A stretch of 64,000 bases of DNA, from assembly GCA_006503475.1 (NCBI GenBank), contig RSEH01000185.1, positions 1 to 64,000 of the forward strand, written 5' to 3'. The position numbers and the translations under genes were made by a program. This document shows, in pieces, positions 1 to 11,111 of the stretch. The notes beneath the pieces were generated by a model that saw only the letters and a list, made by a program, of their open reading frames with translations, did not search any database and was not told where the DNA came from. Source of the DNA: Stentor roeselii (taxonomy: Eukaryota; Ciliophora; Heterotrichea; Heterotrichida; Stentoridae). Numbering within the stretch: the stretch's first letter is position 1; each line of letters begins with the position of its first letter.

Positions 1-609
1 AGTGAGGTTTGTGTTAATGCAGTTTTTATATGTTCTTGTTTGTTTTTATTTGTTAAAGATAAAGAAGATATTAAAAGATTCAGTTGATACTTGGATTATT
101 GAATTTCTTTAAAGTTATCAAGAAGCTTTATTTGAAACTTGAGAAATCTCGGGCATTGCACTTTGCTTCAACAGCAATTCGAGAACGTCAATTCAATGAA
201 GTTCTTCGAAAATAGTTTAGATTAGAGTTTTAATTATTGATTTGCTTTTTGGTATAAGGTGTCTATGAAAAACTAAATAAAATTTATACCAGAAATCAAT
301 ATTGAAACAGATGAAGTGATCAAGTCAAACGAGGTGATTTCAAATAGCCTTACGAAAAAGAGCCATTTTACTACGAAGTTACTGAAAAAGACATGAATGT
401 CTCTTCAGATTTTTCGAACTTTATGATGTGCTTCAGAGTTAAAAAATCTTTATTTCAAATTTAAACTTATCTAATTCAACATATTCCATTCGACCCTTTT
501 TCAACTTCAAGTCTCTTCTAAATTTATAATCCTTCTAATATCTATTAATCTATCTCCTATTAATTTATTGGATCCTCACCAGATCCGTTTAAATTTCATC
601 CCCTCCTAA
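1..609. other. No intact gene seen
   Basis: AT-rich sequence without a convincing reading frame. A short protein-like stretch can be read on the + strand around 125-230, but it is closed by stops on both sides and I cannot identify it. It may be decayed coding DNA. Confidence 0.5.
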
Positions 610-1197
610 TTAACTTCCTATATTTTCAGATTCAATCATAAATCTTTGCTTGTTATTTATCTCTTCCCGAAGACTCTCTATCTCGTAATCGATTCTTTCT
701 TTTTCTCTAGTAAAATTTTTAGCTTTTCTAATATGCTTGCATCGATGAAAGGTATTAACGATCCATTCACAGAGAATAGCAGCTGCATGATTCATAGTAT
801 TCATTTGACTAAAGTTAAAGAAAGGTTGATTTATAATTGCACTCGAATCTTCCAACATCGAATCATTGATCGATTCGGCATCAAATTCCATTAGCTCTTT
901 TTTAAATTTTAAAGGATTAGCTAATGTTTTTAAAGCTTCATTCCATGTAAAGTTTGATTTGTTATTTCTAAGTATCAATAGTACTTTAAAAACATCTTGA
1001 ACTGGTTTTGTTGGTTTTCCTAGGGCTTTTAATTCAGAGATTGACACTTTATCGAAGCATTCAAGTGCTTGTAGAGATATTTTTCTTGAATTCTCTGCTT
1101 TCGAATAGTGCTTTTCAATCATAATGTTCATTTGGGCAGAATCTTGATTGAGTTGGACGTATTTTGATTCTAATTGTTTGTATTCCGAATCTTTCAT
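610..1197 (-). CDS. Free-standing dynein stalk / microtubule-binding-domain-like protein (195 aa)
   Basis: A complete small ORF. Residues about 1-55 and 165-190 are charged and coiled-coil-like, flanking a globular middle. The middle follows the dynein heavy chain stalk-tip pattern: an ISELKALGKP block, then a W-x-x-A-x-K segment, an F-x-x-E-L-x-x-F-D segment like the dynein L-x-x-F-D-K-D-N-I block, and AAAILCEWIVNTF, matching the A-x-x-L-C-x-W-V helix of dynein. The size fits one antiparallel coiled coil with a tip domain and no AAA+ motor. Homology is inferred from the residue pattern; microtubule binding is inference. It could be a fragment of an old dynein gene, but it has its own ATG and stop, and no other dynein modules can be read nearby. 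Confidence 0.6.
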   Translation of the reverse strand: MKDSEYKQLESKYVQLNQDSAQMNIMIEKHYSKAENSRKISLQALECFDKVSISELKALGKPTKPVQDVFKVLLILRNNKSNFTWNEALKTLANPLKFKKELMEFDAESINDSMLEDSSAIINQPFFNFSQMNTMNHAAAILCEWIVNTFHRCKHIRKAKNFTREKERIDYEIESLREEINNKQRFMIESENIGS

Positions 1198-1689
1198 TAT
1201 TATTAATAAGTTATGGTTTCTATGAATTAATTTTTAAATTTAAAATTTCTTTGCTTGTTTGATCATTTAAGGGCTCATAATTCTTGTGTAAATTCAATCA
1301 GCTTTTGTAAACACTAAAAACTTTTACGAGTTGTTCTTTCGATCAGTCTTTAAACTATGGAATTCAAAAACTTTTTAACTTTTGAAAGTCATATACAAAT
1401 TTGAGAATTTCTTTCGAAAGAGTCAATTCTGAACTATCATGTTTCTTAATATGAATCTTAAAAGCTTATCTATAAAATTATTATAATTCAATAGTAATGA
1501 AATTGAGAAGTGATTGCTTAAATACTTTCATTTTATTACTTATCACATAAGATTCAAATGTCTGAAGATTACTAAATAAACTTTTCTTCCCTATTAGACT
1601 GGAAATTAATTAAGATTTACATTATTAATTAGATTATCTAGTTTAAGTCTCTATATTTGTGATTCAGGATTCTTTAAAATCACCTTGAG
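1198..1689. other. Intergenic, nothing recognised
   Basis: AT-rich, stops in all frames. I see no RNA gene, repeat or promoter beyond AT-rich sequence upstream of the ATG at 1197. Confidence 0.5.
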
Positions 1690-2575
1690 GCGATTAAAGT
1701 CCTGAATGATATGCAACGAATTCTTCTCGTTTTTCTTTTAAATTCCAAATTTTTACTGTATCATCATATGATCCTGATACAATAAATTTTCATCATTCGA
1801 AAAAAATACTGCTCGCACTAATTCTAAATGTCTGTCAATAAATTAATCTTTTTTCTCTTCTATATTCATTAATATCTTGCAATTTCATTAGATCCCGTGG
1901 CAATTAATTTTCAAATTGGAGAGAAGCACAAAAATCTTACACTTCCATTATGTTCTAGTACAAAATCTTCTGTTTTATTGTCAATATCCTATATTTTAAC
2001 AGCACCATCATCTGATCCTAAGGCCAAAAGGTTAGTTTCAGGTGAAAAGCAAACTATTCTTACTATAAATAAATGCTCTATAGATAACTCCTGTCTATTT
2101 TCTTTTATATTCCAAATCTTGACTATCATATCATCAGATCCTGATGAAATTCTATTGAAATCTAACAAAAAGCATATTGATCTTGCTTTATCTAGATGAT
2201 TTTCGGTGAATATTCCTCTCTTTTCTTTGATATTCCATACTCTTACAGTTTTATAATCTGATCCTGAAGCAAGTATGTTTTCATCAGCTGGAAAACATAT
2301 AATTCTTACTTTTTGTTTATCGCTTACTGAAAATTCTCCTCATTTTTTATAAATTTCCAGATTTTCACAAAAAAATCTGAGGATCCTGAGGCAATAAAAT
2401 CTCGGGTTGAAGAAAATATGATGAATTTACTTTTCCTAAATGAGATACACTTAACTCTTCTGTATTCTCATAAAGATTCCAGACTTGAACATAGTTATCC
2501 TTTGAGCCACTAGCTAAAAAGCGTCCATGTCGAGAGAATCAGACTGTCTTAATTGCAGCATGTGATAAAATTCAT
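1690..2575 (-). pseudogene. Decayed WD40-repeat gene
   Basis: On the - strand about seven WD40 blades can be read at a period of roughly 120 nt. Each shows variants of 'LASGSDD..VKIWNIKEKR' (for example near 2300-2220, 2180-2100 and 1800-1720). The blades are alike at the DNA level, suggesting recent internal duplication. The frame is closed several times: one blade has TAG where the conserved Trp of KIW is expected (about 1995), another has TGA in a strand (about 2540), and the frame changes between blades. I therefore call a dead host gene. Only the propeller is visible, so the function of the parent gene cannot be given. Confidence 0.75.
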
Positions 2576-4835
2576 TGTATGATTGTCATAATTCCTAGCT
2601 TTTTGATTAATGTGATAAATCATGTAATCCTCGATCTGAACCTGCTTTACTCGTTTAGAAGGTTGAGAAAGATCTTTTTGTATCAGCCTATACCTAGGGC
2701 TACTCTACCTGAGGTACCTACAGCAGATTATAGGGTCAAGTTATCCATTTATAAAGATAGGATTTTTAAGATACGAAAAACAATCCTAGATTTAACGATA
2801 GTAAACTAAGATTTAATTAATTATCATTCTTTTGATCATTTTGGCCTTTACATCAACTTGAACACATGAGAATCAATTTTAATCTAAATATATTCAATTT
2901 TAATCTAGGTTTATTCAAATGCAATTATGAAATTTATTCAATTTACAAAAATTCTTTACAATAGCATTTAAAAGGATTTAAAATCATAAAAACTAGGTTT
3001 GAATATACAAATTTAACTTATATAACGTTTTTAACAATTAAAAAATTGTTTAAGTAGCAAGTTAGTAAAAATAAAAAGATAAACCTACTCAAATACATGA
3101 TTTTTTCTTAATATTCTAAAAAGATGAGCTTATGAGAGATACTAATTCAAGCTATGAATTAAATTATTCAAAATAATATATAAATTATTATATTGGGTTA
3201 ATATGGTATATAATTCATTCCAAAGACTCTGATTTAAGCAGCTAAAGTAAATTTAAAGTAAATCATGGATTAAAGTAGGGTGATATATAAGAGATATTTA
3301 ATTAAAGTTTGCATGGGATATTAAATTTCAGAAAAAAACAACTTTAAGCAGATAATTTTATAGTGGTTATCTAAACTAATATCTCTCCAATTAACTTCTG
3401 ATGTTGCTACTGTAGTTGTGATTCTGAAATAGCGAATATTATTATAAACGCTCATAAACAACTTATAAACTATTCTTCCTTTTCCTAAGCTTATAGTTTC
3501 GAATTAATCCAGATTAGGAGTGCATCCTACAGTAACCGAGTGACGAGTTTCAGGAGAGAAAAGGTTCCGGGTATGGTTTCGGGTATGGTTCTGAGGTAGG
3601 GATCTAGTCCATAAATACAACTATTTAATTAACCCATTAGTTGACTCTCTCAAAGAAAAATCATTTTCCAGTTTTATGACTAAAAGTTCTACACTCAAAA
3701 TATCAAGCTGCTTATTTGGAGTAGCTCATATTCTTGCATTTTTAGGTAAGGAGAAAGAATTATCAGATATGTTGAGTACTAATAATATTATATTTAATGA
3801 TATTTTCGGAAAATCGCCTTTTTACTATGCGATTATTAAAAAACATTACAATGCTCAGAAATAATCCTCAATTTTCTGATTAAAAATCCTCAAAAAATGG
3901 AAACAGAAAATTGGCAATCTTCAATTTATTCAATTAGAAATGATTTCCATTTAATTTTAAGTAATTCTATATACAAATAGGAAAATTCCTGAAATACTCA
4001 ATGATTACCAGCCAAGCTACCTTTTTATCATCATCAGTGAGTCTTCCGTGTTCAGTATTTAGTAAATATTCGATCCCTATTTCTAAAGATTTTAATGATT
4101 CTGAAGATACTGAAAAAGTTCAAGTTTATTTTATAACTTTTCAGTTTCCTCTTGCAACTATTACTGGATCTGAAGAAGTAATCCAACTTTTAAATTCGAT
4201 TTTGATCTGTCAAGATAAAGAAATATTTTCATCAGTATTCATCAAAGATTTTATTGATAATCAGTGGTACTCTGACTGCTACGATTATTTTCTTTTCCTT
4301 GCCGCGCATCCCAAAATATTTTAGGGTTTCATGTTGATTTTTTATGATCTTTTGGTATATTAACTCCTAACGAATTGAATTGAGGTAGTCTGAAAATTTC
4401 CAACTTCAAACTTTACCAAAAACGAAACTTAGATTTAATTTCTCATAGAAAAATAACAACCTGAAAAAATAATTTTCTGATTAAGATTCAGCTCTATTAA
4501 AGAAATTTTCAAATAGGAGTTGCAATTTGATTTATAATTTTGATTATATTTTTTGCTTATTTTCATCAAGAAATAATTTTACTTATGCCTCATAACTTAA
4601 ATCAACTATGATTTTCATCTCTGGTATTAGATTCACAATTTTTTTCAATATACAGTCCTTGGATAATTGGATTCATTTCAAGAAAAAATTGATTAAAACC
4701 CTTAGTAAATTTTTGAGTTTTAAGTTAAGAGGATGTTTAATTGAGAATTTTCAATCCTCAAATCAAACTATTACCAAAATTAATAATTAATAAGGCTGAA
4801 AAAAAATTATAACTTTCAATAATAACTAATTCTAA
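2576..4835. other. Gene-poor region with a possible degraded ORF (3676-4324, +)
   Basis: Mostly AT-rich DNA closed in all frames. Between 3676 and 4324 two + strand frames look protein-like: a segment resembling an ankyrin-type helix pair (HILAFLGKEKEL..ML, then FGKSPFYYAI) and a segment ending in FLAAHPKIF. They are separated by stops, so this is at best a remnant, and the ankyrin resemblance is weak. Confidence 0.35.
3563..3598 (+). repeat. Three tandem copies of a 12-bp unit
   Basis: GGTTCCGGGTAT, GGTTTCGGGTAT and GGTTCTGAGGTA follow one another without spacing. The first two differ at one base; the third is more diverged. This GC-rich patch stands out in AT-rich intergenic DNA. No function is apparent. 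Confidence 0.7.
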
Positions 4836-7800
4836 TTAAACTTTTGAAGCTTCAATTTCGAGGTCTTCAAAAACAATCTCCTTTTCATTTGATGATGTAA
4901 CATGTTCCACAGCTCCGATCACTTTACTATTAAGTTTCAATTTTTTTATTTTTTCAATCAGAAACAAGACAGTTTTTATGATTGAGAAAAAAATGTTCAT
5001 CAGCCATGAAATTGTCACACAAGCTATACAAATTTCAGTACTTTTTCCTTGTAAGATGCTTAGTCGAGTAAGAGACAGAAATAAGATTAAATGGCAAAAG
5101 GCAGTTAAGATTTCATTTGCAATGTGAAGAAAATTATTCATTTTTGATTTGAAACACTTAGTAGAAAGGAGATAAAACAAACTCTGAGTAAAAGTTACCA
5201 TCAATGATAGGGTGAATGAAAAAGTCAAACGTAAAATAGGGACTTGAATGCAGAAGATGACTATTGTTAAAGTTAGTCTTCTGAAAAAGAAAACCAGATA
5301 AAAACACAGTTGAATAAATTTCTCTGATTTAAATTCGTTGTATAAAGATCCAAATTTTTTATCGAAAAGTTCTGATTGACTTGAATCTAGTGTTAATTTT
5401 TTTGAAACTAATTTAACCGATATCATATATGCAATTATGTTTATAATCTGCTTAGACAATACTATTATTATAGCTGACCAACAATAATCTAAAAATAAGA
5501 AAATGGTCTTAAAATGACTATGATACAAAGCATAAAATGAAGTGATTAGAAAATCTTGAGCACTCTGCAACCAAAACTTTATAAATATTGTATAATGAAA
5601 GTAATCCCAGATAATTTTCAATTTTTCTATTTTTGTCAAGAAAACTGGAACTGATATTCTTACAACTAAAAAGAAAATAAAGATGATGATTAGAGCCAGA
5701 AGGTTGACACCAGAATTAATAATTGAAGAATTACTTAGATAGCCATATTCCACAAAAACTTGATCCAAACTAATGTTTAGGTTTTTATCTTCAATATTAG
5801 AAAATATATTTGGTAAAGATTTTTGGACTCTCACATTTCTTAAAAATTCAAGTATTTCTTGATCAAGCTCAAGACCATATAATGAAATAATTGAATACAT
5901 CTCTGCGAAGCTTACAAAATTAAACAAAGTTGACGCATCAAAACTGGCTACACTTAAACAGAGCGAGACACTTGCACCAACTGTACTTCCTTGATTGGCT
6001 ATTTTTCTGACATTTTCAATCCGTACTTTTATGTCATCATTAATAGGAAAGAGACCAATATTCAAAAATCTCGTGATAAGCAAAGAGTTTCTTTTAGATA
6101 TAATAGGTTTAATAAATTCAATTTTTATATAGCTTCCGATTCTGACTTGTTTATCAAATTCACAAATTACAGAAAACTTCGAGTAGTTGTTAGAATTGAT
6201 AATGAACTTACTAGGTTTACCATCTATATAAACTTTAATATCATCTTCCTCTAGGGATTTATTCAAAGGTTCTGAAAAAAGAAGTTGAACTGAATTGTTC
6301 AAACTTATTTCAATATTACAATCAAATGTTACTCTTTCACAAATTGTAGCATTCAAAAAATAACCTAGAGAACAACTGCAAATTTTACCCAAGAGATTCG
6401 CATTTTCTTTACAAGACAAACATTCTTTATCACTCAAGCAAGTAGTGCAAAGTCCTTTACACTTTTGACACAGTTTAGAACTTAAATTAAAATAAAACAT
6501 TTCAGAACATTGAACACAAATACCCTTATCAAGTTGAAACCCATCTTGGCAGGCTAAACATGAGCCAATTTCAAAATCCTTACATTTCAAGCATCTACTA
6601 TCAAAGCACATTCCACAAGTATTAAAATGCCTGCATCCGTCATGACATATTTCTAAACAAGCTTTGCATTGTTTACTTGATTCGTCGAAATATTGATTTT
6701 CTGTACAATTTGAGAGACAATATCCGTTATTCATACATACTGGGCAATCGATGCAATTATTTTTACTAAGACTGTTAAACGTTGTTTCTCTTTTTAATTC
6801 TATTTTATAAATAAATCCTTTAAAAAAATGATTTTCACCATATCCGATCAAAGTTGATGATTTTTCAGTCACAATTAAAGGAGCTTGTGAAAAATTTGGG
6901 AAATGTTGAGTTTCAGAGTTTATGTAAACTGATATGGAAGTTGGTGATCTGTGACTAAGACTTATTCCTAGAATCGACCATTGTCCTTGCGTTAATGACA
7001 ATCCTGAGGCTAATGTATAAAGGTTATCTTCTATTAGAAGTTTGAGAGATATTTGGAAATCATCAATCATTAATGAAAAGAAGACAGAATTTATATCTTT
7101 TATAAGAGTTTCTAGTAAAGATCCTTGACCTGCTAAGGGATTTAGCCAAAAAGATACCAAAAACTCGTTAGAAAACAGAAAAGGTTCTGAACCTGAATAA
7201 ACAATCTGAGAACCTGATGTCATTCCATTAAAATACAGTCCTTTTGAAAACTGAGGCTTGGGAAATGTAATGTTTAGGTCTTCAAAATCTATTTTTATTA
7301 GCTTGAATTTTGAAATATTATCAACATAAATTTCAGCATAATTATTAAATTCAAAGCTCATTACTTTTCCTTCAGATCCAGCTATTTCACACATTCCATT
7401 TTTTATTAAAAATCCCAGTGGACAATATTCTATGCACATTCCTCCTGCTAAAACTCTGTTATTATGACAGCTTTCGCATGAATATCGAAATTTATCAGTG
7501 CAAGTATAACAATTTTCGTCACATCTATCACAATTCCCATTTGATTCAAAATAGCCAGCTATACATTTACAAGTTTCATTGATATATACTGAATTATTTT
7601 GACAAAAAAGACAATCATCGCTGCAATTCAGACATGCATCCATTTCAAAAGAATTACAAAGTAGACAACTCTCTGAACACTTGATGCATTTATTTATATT
7701 GCCATCCCAGTAAAAAGGTGTTGAACATTTGCACTCTCCATTATCTTGCAAATTTAAACCTTCAATGCATGAGGTACAATTTTGATAAGTGTCATCAGAG

Positions 7801-10800
7801 CACGTTTGACAAGTTTTAAAGCAGCTAATACATTTATCAAATTTCATAAAATAGTGAGGCAAGCACTGACATGAAGAATTTGAATCAATATATGACCTAG
7901 AATCGCAAGTAAGACAATCAAGACTAGATGGGCCACTGCAGGTTTTGCATGTTTTATGGCAAACTTCGCAGTAGTTAGTGTTTAAAAAGTATCCATCAAT
8001 ACAAAAACACATATTATCCTTCAAATAGTAATATGTATGGCACGATGTGCAAAATGCTTTTGCACTTAAGCAAGTTTTACAGTTCTCACTACAAGCTTCA
8101 CATTTACTTGTTAGTTCATCTAAATAATAACCATCATCGCATATGCAAGAGTAATCATTTTGAAGGCTGGAGTATTCTTTGCAACTCAGACAACTAAATC
8201 TCGAAGATCCATTGCATGTCTGGCACAATTCCACGCATTTTTCACATTTCCAAGTATTTTCATCCCAGTAAGTCCCATTATTACACAGACATTTTCCACC
8301 TTGTAGATAAGAAACATTAGAGCATTTGTTGCAAGCATCATCGGTAAAATTTGAGCATAATTCGCATAAAGGATTGATGCATAAACTGCAATTTTTATCA
8401 GATATGCATCCATTTTTGCATTCAGGGCGACAGAAAATGCAACTATTGTTTAGAAATACAGTACTAATATTACATGTTGAAAGAGATTCGGAGTAAGTTG
8501 ATTCATAATATATTCGATTATGAATTTTAACTCTGTATATGAAACCTTGAAAAGAATTCGAACTACTTCCTAAAATTAAACTGCTTTCAACATCTTCAAA
8601 AATAATATAATACCTTGAGAAGATCATGTATATCACATTATTATAAACTTCTAAAATGAAATCTGTCCGACCATAAAAAAATGTTTTAACAGTAAAGGTC
8701 AAAACTTGCCAGTTGCTACTAATCGTCATTCCTGATTTAATATAAAAAATCTTTAATAATTCAAGGAAATTAGAGGAAACTATTAATTGACCTTTAGAGA
8801 ATATTTTACCATCATTGAAGTGTAGAATCCAGATATTAGCACTAAAGTTGTATGAAAGTGTGATAGGATAACTTTTAATTGATGATTGATTTCCGAAATA
8901 GTAGCCTCTATACCTTGCAGGAATAGGATTAAATGGTGAGTAATTAGGATAGAATAACGATTCATTTGCTACTTGAAAGATTGTCTTATTCACAGAATCT
9001 TCAAATTTGGCGAGTATTCCATTAAATTTGACATCAATCAACAGTTCATCTTTTTGAATGCATTTTCCTTTGTCATTAACAAACCCAGTAGGACACGACA
9101 ATAAACAAGCAGTCCCATGAAGCACGAAATTTTCATCACATGAATAGCAAGTAAAACTATACTCCCCGTAACAACTCAAACATCTTTGATGACAACAGTT
9201 TTCATCATCTCTTGCTTGTAAAGGTGAAATACATAAATTTTCAGTAATTGTTTCATAACATATGGCATCATTTTCATAGCTGCTGCACATTGAACAGTTC
9301 CTTAAGTAGCAAGAATTACATCTTCCGAATGTAGAGCATCCCTGAGTGCATGATGAACGACAATAATTATTTATCATCGTGACGTTATTCAAAAATACAT
9401 TCAAATTAGAGTTCCACAAGCATTCTGTATTTAAGCCACTTCCACAAGCGTCTATTGTGAAAGAAGTTGAACTTAAATAAGTCTGCCAAAGTGTGAAAGA
9501 ATAAATAAACCCTTCGAATGAACCTCCTGCATAGTTGCCAATGTAAAAATTCGTATTTGAATCAGAATAGTGTGAACCTTTGACCGTGTTAGACTCTGCA
9601 TAGTTGTTATTTATTTTAATATAAACTGAGGTTGAATTATTTACTATTTTCAAGGAAATCCCATATTGTATCCAATTTTTATAAAAATGATCTGTAGTAA
9701 TGACTTTGTTTATTTCTTGATGACTGTATAAAGTCACCAACCATTTCATCTTATCAGTGAATTCAATGAACTCTTTTGAAAACATTCCTCCAAAATTTTG
9801 AAAATTAATCCAAGTCACTAAAGAAAACTCAGGACTGAAAACAATTGGAAGAGAACTTTTCAAAAAATTTTTTTTCTTAGGAAGAAAAGCTAGACCTCTT
9901 GATTTGACTGGAAAGGGATCATCATTTTCACTATTATTGTAAGGAGCAAAAGTTGAAGCATTTTCTCCACTTTGAAGGATATCATAAAACTGCTGAAAGT
10001 TATTAAATTTTGTATTAATCACTGGAGCTAACAAGTTTTCTTCGTTGTACTTATAGGGCTCAAGTGTACAGATACCTTTCACAACAACATATCCTTCTTC
10101 ACAAAGACTACAGCGAAAAAAATCTCCGCTAAGACACTTAAAAGTAGGTTCACAATAGGGAGGTTCTCCTGAAGAGCATTTCAAGCAATACCCTAGATAA
10201 TAATTAGAACATTCAGTACAAGCAACTGAAAAGCACAGATTACAAGAGCCTCTCACGCACCAGGGCCAATCAGAGCATTCATTACTGCACTGTTCACAAG
10301 TAAATCCCAGAGAGTATTGATTGTACCCACACATCGATTCAGGCCTATTTGCTATAAAAACCCTGGGATCATATTGGTTCAGCATGACACCTGCATATAA
10401 AAACCCAGAAAAAGAGAGACATTCCGAGTTTCCAATCAAATAAGTCAGGTTTTCTAACTGTGACCTGAACTGAGGACCTTGATAACAATAAGAAATTCCT
10501 TGAAAAATAATGCAAAGAGTTGTCGCGCTTTGACTACAAACGAAAGTTATTGTGTTCCACAGGTCATTGCGATTTGACTTAAATGTAAAAGTTTTGTTTT
10601 CTCCGTTGTTATAAATCAAAATACTAGAATTTAAGTCACTTCCTTTAGCATTCAGTCGAAATATGGACTGATCCTTGTTTTTCACTTGGAAAATCAGACC
10701 TTCATCTAGAATTCGCAGGATCAGACTTACTGTGAAATCAGGCGCCAGGACCCAGGAAGTATTTGAAATTAAAATGCTAGAATTCTTAAAGTAAAGCCCT

Positions 10801-11111
10801 CTGTCTTTCGTCATCACGGGACTTTTCTTTCCTCCATCTTTCAACTCTAATCCTTCTGGGTGGTAGAAGGTCTCTAGTGACCTGGAGTCGAATGGGACTG
10901 GGTTTACAGATGAGAAACGAAAGAGACTTAGAGATGCCACTTTTGAGCAGTTTTTAAATGACTTTTCGTAACCTGATGGACAAATTGACAAACAAGAGGA
11001 GGAGTTGTAGAGAAGACCCTGATTGCATGATGTGCATTGAGAATTTGAACACCAAAGTCCGATCGAGGATACGAAAGAGAGCTTGAGAAATAAGGATATT
11101 ACTCTGGCCAT
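4836..11111 (-). CDS. Family member A: giant LamG / Cys-rich / polytopic membrane protein
   Basis: A 2091-codon open frame; about 2081 aa if the two stopless 15-nt introns (5448-5462 and 5184-5198) are spliced. A signal peptide covers residues 1-26. Four LamG/concanavalin-like segments follow, each with the family signature of an R-G-x-Y-F strand and a late G-F-x-Y strand, at about 60-255, 360-565, 695-880 and 1280-1480. They are separated by Cys-rich runs; the one at 890-1265 has 7-8 furin/GF-receptor-type repeats (C-x-x-C...C-x-T-C). A beta-rich domain (about 1625-1715) leads into a membrane region of about 8 hydrophobic helices, with paired arginines before one helix (FFFRR), and a short cytoplasmic tail. 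N-glycosylation sites are abundant outside. It is probably a cell-surface receptor, adhesion protein or channel-like protein; the membrane core only loosely recalls TRP/Flc proteins, and no ligand or ion can be inferred. Confidence 0.85.
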   Translation of the reverse strand: MARVISLFLKLSFVSSIGLWCSNSQCTSCNQGLLYNSSSCLSICPSGYEKSFKNCSKVASLSLFRFSSVNPVPFDSRSLETFYHPEGLELKDGGKKSPVMTKDRGLYFKNSSILISNTSWVLAPDFTVSLILRILDEGLIFQVKNKDQSIFRLNAKGSDLNSSILIYNNGENKTFTFKSNRNDLWNTITFVCSQSATTLCIIFQGISYCYQGPQFRSQLENLTYLIGNSECLSFSGFLYAGVMLNQYDPRVFIANRPESMCGYNQYSLGFTCEQCSNECSDWPWCVRGSCNLCFSVACTECSNYYLGYCLKCSSGEPPYCEPTFKCLSGDFFRCSLCEEGYVVVKGICTLEPYKYNEENLLAPVINTKFNNFQQFYDILQSGENASTFAPYNNSENDDPFPVKSRGLAFLPKKKNFLKSSLPIVFSPEFSLVTWINFQNFGGMFSKEFIEFTDKMKWLVTLYSHQEINKVITTDHFYKNWIQYGISLKIVNNSTSVYIKINNNYAESNTVKGSHYSDSNTNFYIGNYAGGSFEGFIYSFTLWQTYLSSTSFTIDACGSGLNTECLWNSNLNVFLNNVTMINNYCRSSCTQGCSTFGRCNSCYLRNCSMCSSYENDAICYETITENLCISPLQARDDENCCHQRCLSCYGEYSFTCYSCDENFVLHGTACLLSCPTGFVNDKGKCIQKDELLIDVKFNGILAKFEDSVNKTIFQVANESLFYPNYSPFNPIPARYRGYYFGNQSSIKSYPITLSYNFSANIWILHFNDGKIFSKGQLIVSSNFLELLKIFYIKSGMTISSNWQVLTFTVKTFFYGRTDFILEVYNNVIYMIFSRYYIIFEDVESSLILGSSSNSFQGFIYRVKIHNRIYYESTYSESLSTCNISTVFLNNSCIFCRPECKNGCISDKNCSLCINPLCELCSNFTDDACNKCSNVSYLQGGKCLCNNGTYWDENTWKCEKCVELCQTCNGSSRFSCLSCKEYSSLQNDYSCICDDGYYLDELTSKCEACSENCKTCLSAKAFCTSCHTYYYLKDNMCFCIDGYFLNTNYCEVCHKTCKTCSGPSSLDCLTCDSRSYIDSNSSCQCLPHYFMKFDKCISCFKTCQTCSDDTYQNCTSCIEGLNLQDNGECKCSTPFYWDGNINKCIKCSESCLLCNSFEMDACLNCSDDCLFCQNNSVYINETCKCIAGYFESNGNCDRCDENCYTCTDKFRYSCESCHNNRVLAGGMCIEYCPLGFLIKNGMCEIAGSEGKVMSFEFNNYAEIYVDNISKFKLIKIDFEDLNITFPKPQFSKGLYFNGMTSGSQIVYSGSEPFLFSNEFLVSFWLNPLAGQGSLLETLIKDINSVFFSLMIDDFQISLKLLIEDNLYTLASGLSLTQGQWSILGISLSHRSPTSISVYINSETQHFPNFSQAPLIVTEKSSTLIGYGENHFFKGFIYKIELKRETTFNSLSKNNCIDCPVCMNNGYCLSNCTENQYFDESSKQCKACLEICHDGCRHFNTCGMCFDSRCLKCKDFEIGSCLACQDGFQLDKGICVQCSEMFYFNLSSKLCQKCKGLCTTCLSDKECLSCKENANLLGKICSCSLGYFLNATICERVTFDCNIEISLNNSVQLLFSEPLNKSLEEDDIKVYIDGKPSKFIINSNNYSKFSVICEFDKQVRIGSYIKIEFIKPIISKRNSLLITRFLNIGLFPINDDIKVRIENVRKIANQGSTVGASVSLCLSVASFDASTLFNFVSFAEMYSIISLYGLELDQEILEFLRNVRVQKSLPNIFSNIEDKNLNISLDQVFVEYGYLSNSSIINSGVNLLALIIIFIFFLVVRISVPVFLTKIEKLKIIWDYFHYTIFIKFWLQSAQDFLITSFYALYHSHFKTIFLFLDYCWSAIIIVLSKQIINIIAYMISVKLVSKKLTLDSSQSELFDKKFGSLYNEFKSEKFIQLCFYLVFFFRRLTLTIVIFCIQVPILRLTFSFTLSLMVTFTQSLFYLLSTKCFKSKMNNFLHIANEILTAFCHLILFLSLTRLSILQGKSTEICIACVTISWLMNIFFSIIKTVLFLIEKIKKLKLNSKVIGAVEHVTSSNEKEIVFEDLEIEASKV
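5184..5198 (-). other. Predicted 15-nt intron 2 of gene A (no in-frame stop)
   Basis: GTAACTTTTACTCAG. It lies at the same place (S-L-M / S-L-F-Y) as introns in B, D and E, in phase 0, and has A at position 10. It is open in frame, so a naive translation adds five residues that the paralogues lack. Confidence 0.85.
5448..5462 (-). other. Predicted 15-nt intron 1 of gene A (no in-frame stop)
   Basis: GTATTGTCTAAGCAG. Position and phase match intron 1 of B, D and E, a few residues after the conserved V/L-D motif; A at position 10. Reading through adds VLSKQ. Confidence 0.8.

Noticed and set aside
1897-2199. 100-codon + strand ORF
   Set aside because: It is the complement of the decayed WD40 blades; the Ser/Ile/Leu pattern follows from the repeats on the other strand.
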